64,000 bases of DNA from Rhizobiaceae bacterium (GTDB lineage: Bacteria; Pseudomonadota; Alphaproteobacteria; Rhizobiales; Rhizobiaceae). The first letter of the stretch is position 1; each line of letters begins with the position of its first letter. Shown piece after piece: positions 45,045 through 53,216 of the stretch. The stretch is from assembly GCA_014238155.1 (NCBI GenBank), contig JABABQ010000075.1:1-64000 (forward strand). Direction: 5' to 3'. The translations under genes were made by a program, and so were the position numbers. The notes beneath the pieces were generated by a model. That model was not told the origin of the DNA, did no database searches, and saw only the letters and a list, made by a program, of their open reading frames with translations.

Positions 45045-45100
45045 ATTGGGCCGCTTCCCAATTTCGGATTGAACCGAAATCGAGAAGCGACCCAAAAAAC
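45045..45100. terminator. Bidirectional terminator after ahcY
   Basis: A long interrupted stem pairs TTGGG-CCGCTTC with GAAGCG-CCCAA, with an inner stem ATTTCGG/CCGAAAT. On the plus strand it is followed by AAAAAA and preceded by AAAT, so each strand sees a T-rich tail. It serves ahcY on the minus strand and could block read-through towards the cyclase gene region. Confidence 0.75.
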
Positions 45101-45121
45101 TCAGACGTTGCTGTGGCTGGA

Positions 45122-46525
45122 TCAGTAGCGGTAATGCTCAGGCTTGTAAGGGCCTTCTGTCGTCACGCCGATATAGTCGGCCTGCTCATTTGACAATTTA
45201 GTCAGCTTTGCACCGATCTTCTCAAGGTGCAGTCGAGCGACTTTCTCATCGAGATGTTTGGGCAGGATGTAAACTTCGTTTTGATAATCATCCCCTTTGG
45301 TCCAAAGCTCGATTTGAGCCAGAACCTGATTGGTAAAAGATGCTGACATCACGAATGACGGATGACCGGTTGCGTTGCCAAGGTTGAGCAGGCGGCCCTG
45401 CGACAGCAAGATCATGCGGTTGCCGGAAGGCATTTCATACATGTCCACCTGATCTTTGATATTGGTCATTTTCATGTTGCGCAGATTGGCAACCTGAATT
45501 TCATTGTCAAAGTGGCCGATATTGCCAACAATTGCCATGTCCTTCATCGCGCGCATATGCTCGATGCGGATGATGTCCTTGTTGCCGGTCGTCGTGATAA
45601 ATATGTCGGAATCTTCGACAACATCTTCCAACGTGGTGACCTCAAATCCGTCCATTGCGGCCTGAAGCGCGCAGATCGGGTCGATTTCCGTAATCTTTAC
45701 CCGCGCACCAGCGCCGCGCAAAGATGCAGCAGAACCCTTGCCAACGTCGCCATAGCCGCAAACCACCGCTGTTTTACCGGCCATCATGGTGTCCGTGGCG
45801 CGGCGAATGCCATCAACCAGCGATTCTTTACAGCCATATTTATTGTCAAATTTGGACTTGGTGACCGAGTCGTTGACGTTGATCGCCGGGAAAGGCAGCA
45901 AGCCTTTTTCAACCAGCTGATACAGGCGGTGAACACCGGTGGTGGTTTCTTCCGATACACCCTGAATGTCATCACGCTGTTTGGTGAACCAGCCTGGAGA
46001 AGCTTTCATGCGCTTCCTGATCTGGGCAAACAGATATTCTTCTTCTTCCGACTGCGGGGTTTCGATCAGGTTGGTTTCACCATTTTCGACCCGTGCACCG
46101 ATCAAAATATACATGGTGGCATCGCCGCCATCATCCAGAATCATGTTGCAGGTTCCGTCTTCACCGCCAAAGAAGAATATCCTGTCGGCATAATCCCAAT
46201 ATTCTTCCAGTGTTTCACCCTTGATGGCGAATACCGGGACTCCGGTGGCAGCGATCGCCGCGGCAGCATGGTCTTGCGTTGAATAGATGTTGCAGGACGC
46301 CCAACGAACATTGGCACCAAGAGCAACCAGAGTTTCTATCAATACAGCCGTTTGAATGGTCATATGCAGGGAACCGGCGATGCGGGCACCCTTGAGCGGC
46401 TTTGAGGCGCCAAACTCCTCGCGCAGAGCCATCAGGCCTGGCATTTCGGTTTCGGCAATATCAAGCTCTTTACGGCCAAAATCAGCCAGCGAAATGTCTT
46501 TTACGATATAGTCTTGTTGGGCCAT
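45122..46525 (-). CDS. ahcY: Adenosylhomocysteinase
   Basis: 467 residues from ATG 46525 with AAGGA 8 bases upstream; an ATG seven codons earlier is less likely. Signatures are [33 protein letters not shown], the NAD site [17 protein letters not shown], and the C-terminal KPEHYRY. It hydrolyses S-adenosylhomocysteine to adenosine and homocysteine, keeping methylation running. A leader hairpin lies upstream. Confidence 0.97.
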   Translation of the reverse strand: MAQQDYIVKDISLADFGRKELDIAETEMPGLMALREEFGASKPLKGARIAGSLHMTIQTAVLIETLVALGANVRWASCNIYSTQDHAAAAIAATGVPVFAIKGETLEEYWDYADRIFFFGGEDGTCNMILDDGGDATMYILIGARVENGETNLIETPQSEEEEYLFAQIRKRMKASPGWFTKQRDDIQGVSEETTTGVHRLYQLVEKGLLPFPAINVNDSVTKSKFDNKYGCKESLVDGIRRATDTMMAGKTAVVCGYGDVGKGSAASLRGAGARVKITEIDPICALQAAMDGFEVTTLEDVVEDSDIFITTTGNKDIIRIEHMRAMKDMAIVGNIGHFDNEIQVANLRNMKMTNIKDQVDMYEMPSGNRMILLSQGRLLNLGNATGHPSFVMSASFTNQVLAQIELWTKGDDYQNEVYILPKHLDEKVARLHLEKIGAKLTKLSNEQADYIGVTTEGPYKPEHYRY

Positions 46526-46570
46526 GACAGGCATCCTTATCTGCAATTATCCGAAGGAACTGGAAATCAC

Positions 46571-46591
46571 GTGCTCGCATCACCCGAGCAC
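46571..46591 (-). other. Leader hairpin upstream of ahcY
   Basis: On the minus strand GTGCTCG-GGTGATG-CGAGCAC, a perfect 7-bp stem, 46 bases before the ahcY start. The leader does not match the SAH riboswitch consensus as I know it, so a regulatory role is only a possibility. Confidence 0.4.
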
Positions 46592-46699
46592 AATACTGGG
46601 CGCGGTTTAGCAGCCGGTATCTATCGACGCAAGTCCATATAAAGAATTGTTTATGTGATTTTATCAGTTTGGGGTGTGAGTCACATACTCATTGATGGG

Positions 46700-48511
46700 T
46701 CAGCTGGGCTCTTCTTTTTTCTTGCTCAACATCGCTTTCAGATTGTCCCACAATTCAATCTTCGCGCCCTGACGCTTCATGATCGTCCCTTGTTGCAGGA
46801 TCGACAGGAAGTTGTTCCAAGCCCAATAGATCACCAGTCCGGCCGGGAAAGTCGCCAGCATGAACGTGAACATCACCGGCATCCATTTAAAGATCATCTG
46901 CTGGGTCGGATCGGGTGGAGTAGGGTTCATCTGCATCTGAATGAACATGGTGATGCCCATAATCAACGGCCAGACACCAACGGCAATGATTGCCAGAAAG
47001 GCCGGCGTTTCAAACGGCAACAGGCCGAACAGGTTCAAAAACGATGTTGGGTCCGGGGCCGACAAGTCATGAATCCAGCCAAAGAACGGCGCGTGCCGCA
47101 TCTCAATGGTCACATAGATCACCTTGTACAGCGAGAAGAACACAGGGATCTGGATCAAAACTGGCCAGCAACCCGCCGCCGGATTGATCTTCTCTTTCTT
47201 ATAGAGTGCCATCATTTCTTTTTGCTGGGCCTGTCGGTCATCAGCATGACGTTCGCGAATGGCGGTCATTTCCGGCTGCATTTTCTTCATGTTGGCCATC
47301 GAGGCATAGGACTTGTTGGCCAGCGGGAAGAACAGTATTTTCAACAACACGGTCACGCCAAGGATTGCCACGCCAAAATTGCCAACCAACTGATAAATCC
47401 AGTTCATCACGCCAAACAGCGGTTTGGTCAGCCAATAGAACCATCCCCAGTCGATGATTTTATCAAACAGCGGGATATTCAGATTGTCGCGATAGGCATC
47501 AATAATGTCGACTTTCTTGGCACCGGCAAAAAGACGGCTGGATGTTTCAGCGGTGCCACCGGCAGCGATGGTGATGGGTTCGCCGAGAAAGTCACTTTGA
47601 TAGAACGGGCGCCCGTTCGAATAATAATTGTAGTGGGCGACGAATGAACCGCCGGGGATCAGTGCGGTTGCCCAATATTTATCGGTTATTCCCAGCCAAC
47701 CGCTGTCGGCCAGTTCCTTGGTGACCTGTTTATCTTCTTCAATGTCACCGTAATCGTATTCGTCCAGTCCCTGTTCACCGACAGAGCCGACCAGGCCTTC
47801 ATGAAGCACATAGATTCCAGCCACTTCGGGCTTTCCATAGCGCGCGATACGGCCATAGGGTTTCAGGGCAATCGTCGCAGCGCCGGTATTTTTCACCGTG
47901 TCTGTAATGGTGAACATATAGTCGGCGTCGAGTTCGATTTTGCGGTGAAACTCCAGGCCCTTTTGATTGGTATATTGCAACACGACTGGTGAGGTGGATG
48001 TGAGTACTTCCCCTTCGGTCAGCGTCCACACGGTGCTTGGTCCCGGCACGTCACCGGCATCGGCATTTGGAGAAAATCCGAATTCGGCAAAATACGCATT
48101 TTCATCATTTACCGGCATCAGCAGCCGGATTTCGGGGCTGGTTGGATCGACGGTCTGGCGGTACAACGCCAGATTCAGATCATCAATGCGACCACCTTTC
48201 AGATTGATACTGCCATCCAGTTTTTCAGTGCGGAATTCAACTCTGCCCGCGGTGTCGGTGGTTGAGGCTTGTTGGTCACTACCGCCAGGAACTGCGGATT
48301 GCCCAGCCGATGGCGCAGGTACGCCTTCGCCGCCCGAAGAGGGGGCCACGGTGGTTTCCACGGACTGCTTGGTTTCAGCCTGCAATTGAGCCTGCGCTTC
48401 GGCGGCGGCACGTTCTTTCTCGATGCGCGGGCTGATGACGAGCATCTGCCAGAAAAACACAACCGCCAGCGACAGTACTGCAGCGAGAATGAAATTGCGT
48501 TGGTTGTCCAT
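46700..48511 (-). CDS. yidC: Membrane protein insertase YidC
   Basis: 603 residues. It has an N-terminal helix (NFILAAVLSLAVVFFWQML), a low-complexity linker, the large periplasmic beta domain (GLEFHRKIELDADYMFTIT), and then the conserved five-helix core including YQLVGNFGVAILGVTVLLK and PAAGCWPVLIQIPVFFSLYKV. It inserts and folds inner-membrane proteins with or without SecYEG. It follows rnpA and rpmH in the classic order. Confidence 0.97.
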   Translation of the reverse strand: MDNQRNFILAAVLSLAVVFFWQMLVISPRIEKERAAAEAQAQLQAETKQSVETTVAPSSGGEGVPAPSAGQSAVPGGSDQQASTTDTAGRVEFRTEKLDGSINLKGGRIDDLNLALYRQTVDPTSPEIRLLMPVNDENAYFAEFGFSPNADAGDVPGPSTVWTLTEGEVLTSTSPVVLQYTNQKGLEFHRKIELDADYMFTITDTVKNTGAATIALKPYGRIARYGKPEVAGIYVLHEGLVGSVGEQGLDEYDYGDIEEDKQVTKELADSGWLGITDKYWATALIPGGSFVAHYNYYSNGRPFYQSDFLGEPITIAAGGTAETSSRLFAGAKKVDIIDAYRDNLNIPLFDKIIDWGWFYWLTKPLFGVMNWIYQLVGNFGVAILGVTVLLKILFFPLANKSYASMANMKKMQPEMTAIRERHADDRQAQQKEMMALYKKEKINPAAGCWPVLIQIPVFFSLYKVIYVTIEMRHAPFFGWIHDLSAPDPTSFLNLFGLLPFETPAFLAIIAVGVWPLIMGITMFIQMQMNPTPPDPTQQMIFKWMPVMFTFMLATFPAGLVIYWAWNNFLSILQQGTIMKRQGAKIELWDNLKAMLSKKKEEPS

Positions 48512-48562
48512 CAGGAAGCCCGTCTAGTTATCAGAGATTAATTCAACTCATGTGGGGTAGCT

Positions 48563-48580
48563 CTGTGGCGGATGCCACAG
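48563..48580. other. Stem-loop between rnpA and yidC
   Basis: CTGTGGC-GGAT-GCCACAG, a perfect 7-bp stem with a four-base loop in the 96-base gap. There is no adjacent T-run on the minus strand, so it is not a convincing terminator; it may affect message processing. Confidence 0.35.
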
Positions 48581-48607
48581 GAAATTTGCTGGCACGTTTT
48601 GCCCCGC

Positions 48608-49039
48608 TCAGGGCTGATTTGCAACATGGCGATTGCGTCGTTTTCTCTTATTGTCGGATTTTTGGTCGAATTTTGCGTGGCGCATGCTGTGGTTGACCGC
48701 CGCAACCAGCGAATCGAACGGACAATTCAACGCAACCCGCCGTGCAATCAGCACGGCATCTTTGTTGCGACATTGCTCAGGAAGGTCAGCAAACCTCACC
48801 GCTTCGCGCAATCGGCGTTTGATGCGATTGCGTTCAACGGAATTTCCGACTTTTTTCGTAACCGTATAACCGACCCGCAAACCGCCATCACAATGGTCAG
48901 TTCGTTGTCGTAACTGCAAAACAAAAGCGCGCTCGTGAGAACGCGCTCCTTCTCTTGCTTTTAGGAAATCTGCCCGGTCTTTCAATCGATTGACCGTGAT
49001 TTCCGGTCTAGGCTGAGAGTTTTTTACGGCCATGGGCAC
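48608..49039 (-). CDS. rnpA: Ribonuclease P protein component
   Basis: Up to 143 residues. [14 protein letters not shown] starts the conserved part, and the RNR signature is [18 protein letters not shown]. It binds the RNase P RNA and helps tRNA 5' processing. ATG codons at 49039 and 49033 both lie within the 3' end of rpmH, so the frames overlap by up to 32 bases; a later start closer to the conserved part cannot be excluded. Confidence 0.93.
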   Translation of the reverse strand: MPMAVKNSQPRPEITVNRLKDRADFLKAREGARSHERAFVLQLRQRTDHCDGGLRVGYTVTKKVGNSVERNRIKRRLREAVRFADLPEQCRNKDAVLIARRVALNCPFDSLVAAVNHSMRHAKFDQKSDNKRKRRNRHVANQP

Positions 49040-49142
49040 GACGTTTTGCGACCACGCGACGTCCGCCTGGGGTTGCCATGCGAGAACGAAAGCCGTGGCG
49101 GCGTTTGCGTACCAATTTACTGGGCTGATAGGTCCGTTTCAT
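49008..49142 (-). CDS. rpmH: 50S ribosomal protein L34
   Basis: 44 residues: starts [18 protein letters not shown] and ends [10 protein letters not shown], essentially the L34 consensus. It is very basic. The stop falls inside rnpA. The order rpmH-rnpA-yidC on one strand is the usual bacterial arrangement. Confidence 0.97.
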   Translation of the reverse strand: MKRTYQPSKLVRKRRHGFRSRMATPGGRRVVAKRRAHGRKKLSA

Positions 49143-49451
49143 ATCGATATGCCAGTCGAAGACCGGCCCTCTTGTCATTCATCAAAGCTTTGTACGGCGT
49201 GGCGGGTAAGGAACTTGTTAACGAATTCCGCTCTGGCTTTGCCAGATAGTGCTCACGTCGCGTTGGCGCTGTATAGGCAGAGCTTGGTGGCGAGTCAATC
49301 AAAACAAGCCTAAGAATTTACGACAAAATCAAACCGGCCTAGGCCAGTGTCACGCGGCTGTCATGGTACCGTGATCATCGCCCTGTTGAAAGCGGTGGTT
49401 CAAGATCGTACCAGTATAACAACGAACTATGGAATATAATCAGGAACCCGC
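49143..49451. other. Divergent intergenic region, rpmH / flavoprotein
   Basis: 309 bases with no supported gene. The minus strand carries a promoter candidate for rpmH (49271-49298). On the plus strand the AT-rich end before 49452 includes AGGAA close to the flavoprotein ATG. I see no DnaA box pattern. Confidence 0.5.
49271..49298 (-). promoter_or_regulatory. Candidate sigma-70 promoter for rpmH-rnpA-yidC
   Basis: On the minus strand TTGACT (-35, 49293-49298), 16-base spacer, CTATAC (-10, 49271-49276). It lies about 130 bases upstream of the rpmH start, in the only sizeable gap before this operon. Confidence 0.45.
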
Positions 49452-50903
49452 ATGGCCACCCTACTGAAACCCGACATCTGTGTAATTGGCGCCGGCTCCG
49501 GAGGGTTGGTTGTGGCATCTGCTGCTGCGTCTTTCGGTGTGAATGTCGTGCTCATCGAAAAGGGAAAAATGGGCGGTGACTGCCTGAATTATGGCTGCGT
49601 GCCATCAAAAGCCCTGATCGCTGCTGCAAAACACGCCCAATCGATGCGCGATGCGCCGCAATTTGGCGTCACCACCAGTGGAAAGGAAGCAACCGGACCA
49701 CGGGTAAGTTTCAAGCAGGTTCATGATCACGTTCACGGCGTGATTGATACAATCGCACCCATGGACAGTGTTGAGCGATTTGAAGCATTGGGCGTGACGG
49801 TGATTCAGGATGCGGCGCGTTTTGTCGATAAAAAGACCGTTGAAGCAGGCGACTATATTATAAAACCGAGGCGATTTGTTGTGGCAACCGGGTCCGCCCC
49901 ATTTGTCCCGCCCATTCCGGGTATCGACACGGTTGACTATGTCACCAATGAAACAATTTTCGACAGGACCCGCAATCCGGGCCATTTACTGGTCATCGGC
50001 GGCGGGCCTATTGGTCTGGAAATGGCCCAGGCACATCACCGCCTGGGAGCCAAGGTGACTGTTGTTGAAGGTTTGAAAGCGCTCGGAAAGGACGATCCGG
50101 AACTCGCTGCAATTGTGCTGGAGAAAATACGTGGCGAGGGCGTTGAAATCCGCGAGGAAACAAAAGTGATTCGGGTGGAAACAACGTTTGTGGGAAAAAC
50201 CCAGAAAATTCGCCTGCATGTGGAGATCAACGGAGAGGCTGACACGATTGATGGGGATACATTGTTGGTGGCCACTGGTCGGGCTGCAACAGTTGGCGGG
50301 CTGGATCTTGAAAAGGCCGGCATTGAATATTCAAGGCGTGGCATAACGGTGAACAAGAAAATGCGGACCAGTAATTCGAAGGTTTACGCCATCGGGGATG
50401 TTGCTGGCAGTCTGCAATTCACCCACGTTGCGGGCTATCATGCCGGCCTGGTCATCCGGGCCATTCTGTTTCGCATGAATGCCAGGGAGAACACCCACAT
50501 TATCCCCTGGAGCACTTATACGGATCCGGAGCTGGCTCACGTCGGGCATACTGAAGAAACCGCTCGTGCCACTTTCAAGGACATTCGAGTTTTGCGCTGG
50601 CCCTATGCCGAAAATGACCGCGCTCAGGCAGAGAAGAAAACCAGCGGACTGATTAAAATCATCGCTCGCAAGAATGGCACGATAGAAGGTGTCTCCATTG
50701 CCGGTGCCATGGCAGGTGAAATGATGAATATGTGGGCGCTGGCAATATCACAAAAACTGAAGTTAAAGGACATTGCAGGCTACATCGCGCCTTATCCTAC
50801 AATGAGCGAAATCGGTAAAAGGGCAGCCACCTCATTTTACGCCCCCGCGACAAAAAAACCGCTTGTGCGTTGGCTGGTACGCTTTTTGGCAAAATTCGGC
50901 TAG
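49452..50903 (+). CDS. Mercuric-reductase-like FAD disulfide oxidoreductase
   Basis: 483 residues. FAD-binding VIGAGSGGLVVASAAASFG, the redox disulfide GGDCLNYGCVPSKAL, NAD-binding VIGGGPIGLEMA, and the second FAD motif YAIGDVAGSLQFTHVAGYHA. It lacks the extra N-terminal metal domain and C-terminal Cys pair of true mercuric reductase. The family includes dihydrolipoyl dehydrogenases, glutathione reductases and soluble transhydrogenases. The substrate is unknown. Confidence 0.88.
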   Translation: MATLLKPDICVIGAGSGGLVVASAAASFGVNVVLIEKGKMGGDCLNYGCVPSKALIAAAKHAQSMRDAPQFGVTTSGKEATGPRVSFKQVHDHVHGVIDTIAPMDSVERFEALGVTVIQDAARFVDKKTVEAGDYIIKPRRFVVATGSAPFVPPIPGIDTVDYVTNETIFDRTRNPGHLLVIGGGPIGLEMAQAHHRLGAKVTVVEGLKALGKDDPELAAIVLEKIRGEGVEIREETKVIRVETTFVGKTQKIRLHVEINGEADTIDGDTLLVATGRAATVGGLDLEKAGIEYSRRGITVNKKMRTSNSKVYAIGDVAGSLQFTHVAGYHAGLVIRAILFRMNARENTHIIPWSTYTDPELAHVGHTEETARATFKDIRVLRWPYAENDRAQAEKKTSGLIKIIARKNGTIEGVSIAGAMAGEMMNMWALAISQKLKLKDIAGYIAPYPTMSEIGKRAATSFYAPATKKPLVRWLVRFLAKFG

Positions 50904-50960
50904 TATTGACCTGATTGCCAAGAGCTTTATTTGAAAAAGACGATTTAGGGTCCTCTGCCG

Positions 50961-52433
50961 TTGAGCCAATCTGAACCCAAAAGCGAAAATACCGTTCCAG
51001 TTGAGCGGCATCGCATGATTCCGCGAAGCCTGTCGGGCAAGCTGCTTATTCTCACCATGCTGGTGATTATGCTGACGGAGATATTCGTATTTATCCCCTC
51101 CGTGGCCAACTTCCGCCTGACCTGGTTGTCGGACCATTTTGTTACAGGAGAGGCGGCCTCGCTGGCTCTGGAGCGATTGCCGGATGACGCTGTTCCCGAT
51201 GATGTGCGGGATCAGTTGCTGTCGCTGACCCAAACAGAAGTTATAGTGGTGCGCCGCGAGGGAGCGCGCCGGGTACTGGCCACCAAAGCCATGCCGGGAA
51301 ATGTGGCGCGCCATGTTGAGTTGGCCATGCCAGGCCGCATTCAAGCCGTCCGTTCAATTACCGACGCTCTGGATACCCTGATATTGGGAGGAGACAATCG
51401 AACTATCCGCGTGTTTGGTCCGATGATGGAGCGAAATGGCACGCTCGAACTGGTGATGAAGGAAAAACCGCTGCGAGATGCCATGCTGAGCTATGCTGGC
51501 AATGTTTTGCTGATTTCGCTGGCGATTTCGATTTTTACCGGTCTGGCGGTATTTCTGACTTTGCGCGCGCTGCTTATTCGTCCCCTGCAGCGCATGTCAG
51601 GGGCCATGCTCGATTTTTCAAACAATCCCGAAGATGCTTCAAAGGTGATCGAACCATCTGGCCGCCGCGATGAAATTGGTGTGGCCGAAGTGCAGCTCAG
51701 CTCTATGCAGAAACAGGTGCGGGGCACCATGGCGCAGCAGCGTCATTTGGCTGATCTCGGGTTGGCGGTGTCCAAAATCAACCACGATTTACGCAATATT
51801 CTGGCCTCGGCGTCGCTGTTTTCAGACCGATTGTCGGACCTTGAAGACCCGGTTGCGCAAAGACTGGCCCCACGATTGGTTCGAACCATTGACCGGGCGG
51901 CAGATTATACCAAATCTGTTCTTGCTTACGGAAAATCAGGTGAGGCGCTGCCTCAGCGCAATGTCGTGCGCTTGCATCGCCTGTGTGAAGACGTGGCAGA
52001 AGCACTGGCACTGGACCGCGACAGCAATGTCGAAAGCCCGGTTGAATGGATCAATCAAACCGATCCGCAACTAGAGGTCACGGCTGATCCCGAACAACTG
52101 TTCAGGGTTTTGTTGAACTTGTCGCGAAACGCGGTGCAGGCGATGACCAACACATCTGATGATGCCGTGGTCAAACGTTTGACCATATCGGCTGATCGAT
52201 TGCTGGATGGTGTGCAAATTCTTGTTTCCGACACAGGTCCCGGATTTCCGGCAAAGGTCCGCGAAAACCTGTTCACGGCGTTTTCTGCGACGGGGCAAAA
52301 TGGCGGCACAGGATTGGGCCTGGCCATTGCCGCTGAGTTGATCCGCGCTCATGGGGGAACAATTGAGCTGCGCGACGATGATGCGCCCGGATCCAGATTT
52401 GTGATAGACCTGCCGGATTGCCCGTCAAGTTGA
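50961..52433 (+). CDS. Sensor histidine kinase, orphan
   Basis: 490 residues from TTG 50961; an ATG at 51015 (MIPRSLSGKLLIL) is the alternative. Two helices (about 25-45 and 180-205) bracket a periplasmic domain of about 130 residues. A HAMP-like region follows, with the H box in VSKINHDLRNILASAS, the N box LLNLSRNAVQAM, the G1 box ILVSDTGPGFP and the G2 box NGGTGLGLAIAAELI. No response regulator gene lies next to it, so its partner must be elsewhere. Confidence 0.9.
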   Translation: MSQSEPKSENTVPVERHRMIPRSLSGKLLILTMLVIMLTEIFVFIPSVANFRLTWLSDHFVTGEAASLALERLPDDAVPDDVRDQLLSLTQTEVIVVRREGARRVLATKAMPGNVARHVELAMPGRIQAVRSITDALDTLILGGDNRTIRVFGPMMERNGTLELVMKEKPLRDAMLSYAGNVLLISLAISIFTGLAVFLTLRALLIRPLQRMSGAMLDFSNNPEDASKVIEPSGRRDEIGVAEVQLSSMQKQVRGTMAQQRHLADLGLAVSKINHDLRNILASASLFSDRLSDLEDPVAQRLAPRLVRTIDRAADYTKSVLAYGKSGEALPQRNVVRLHRLCEDVAEALALDRDSNVESPVEWINQTDPQLEVTADPEQLFRVLLNLSRNAVQAMTNTSDDAVVKRLTISADRLLDGVQILVSDTGPGFPAKVRENLFTAFSATGQNGGTGLGLAIAAELIRAHGGTIELRDDDAPGSRFVIDLPDCPSS

Positions 52434-52440
52434 GCGCGGA

Positions 52441-53193
52441 TTACTGCAACCCGACGGCATCAACAATACCGGCGGGGCAGCCCGGTCGGGTTTCCGGCGC
52501 GGCTTGAATAAGGTCGGATAAATTCATCTGTTCGGTAATTTTGCCCTTCAATCCAATGGTCAGCTCGGTGATGATGGTTCGCTTTCCGTCACGCTTGCAG
52601 GCCACGCGAACTCGGCGTCCGGCGCCTTGGCCAAAACTGGCATTTACCGCCTGACGTATTTGCCTCCCCGTCAATTGCGCGCCAATGCTGCTGGCAAATA
52701 AATCACGCAGCGGTGAATTATTGATCTGTTTCATCAGCAAGAGTGAATCGCGAAAATACGTCTCGGCATCGGCGGAATAGCAGGTGCCGTGCTTTATCCA
52801 TTCATGCCGATGCAGGAAGGAACGGGCGCCGGGCATGATTTTGAGCAACTGATTCTGCAGCTTTGTTGACAGGCCAAGACCCGGCAGGCGCGACCACTTG
52901 CGCGAGGTATCGAGACGTTTTTGGTTTGCGTCAACATTGCAATAAGATTGATTGCGCGGTTGCGGCCAAAGGCCGTGCAAGGAAAAATGACTGGCGTCAA
53001 AGCGTTTTGTGGTCTGGCTTTTGCATTCCGGCAATCCTGGGCGAGTTTCGCAAAAACCGGCTTGCCAGGAAATTGCCAAGACCATGTCGCCATCGTATTT
53101 TGGTGGTGAACCCGATTCATCATTGCAACCTGCCAGCAAGATCAGGCAGCTCACTAAGATAAATTTGATCAGCGGATTGTGCTCGACGTTCAT
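52441..53193 (-). CDS. Ribonuclease T2 family lipoprotein
   Basis: About 250 residues from ATG 53193. A lipobox (SCLILLAGCN) predicts lipidation. Both active-site segments are present: CAS I FSLHGLWPQP and CAS II HEWIKHGTC, with the catalytic His and Glu/Lys/His. RNase T2 enzymes cleave single-stranded RNA without base specificity, here probably in the periplasm, with a possible role in scavenging nucleotides. It is convergent with the kinase gene and divergent from the helicase gene. Confidence 0.88.
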   Translation of the reverse strand: MNVEHNPLIKFILVSCLILLAGCNDESGSPPKYDGDMVLAISWQAGFCETRPGLPECKSQTTKRFDASHFSLHGLWPQPRNQSYCNVDANQKRLDTSRKWSRLPGLGLSTKLQNQLLKIMPGARSFLHRHEWIKHGTCYSADAETYFRDSLLLMKQINNSPLRDLFASSIGAQLTGRQIRQAVNASFGQGAGRRVRVACKRDGKRTIITELTIGLKGKITEQMNLSDLIQAAPETRPGCPAGIVDAVGLQ

Positions 53194-53216
53194 GGTGAAA
53201 AAGCTACGATACACCC

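Noticed and set aside
46526-46660. SAH riboswitch ahead of ahcY
   Set aside because: Only a simple hairpin is visible; the conserved SAH riboswitch core is not present.
49143-49451. Replication origin near rpmH
   Set aside because: No DnaA box cluster or dnaA gene is seen; in alphaproteobacteria rpmH is generally not at the origin.
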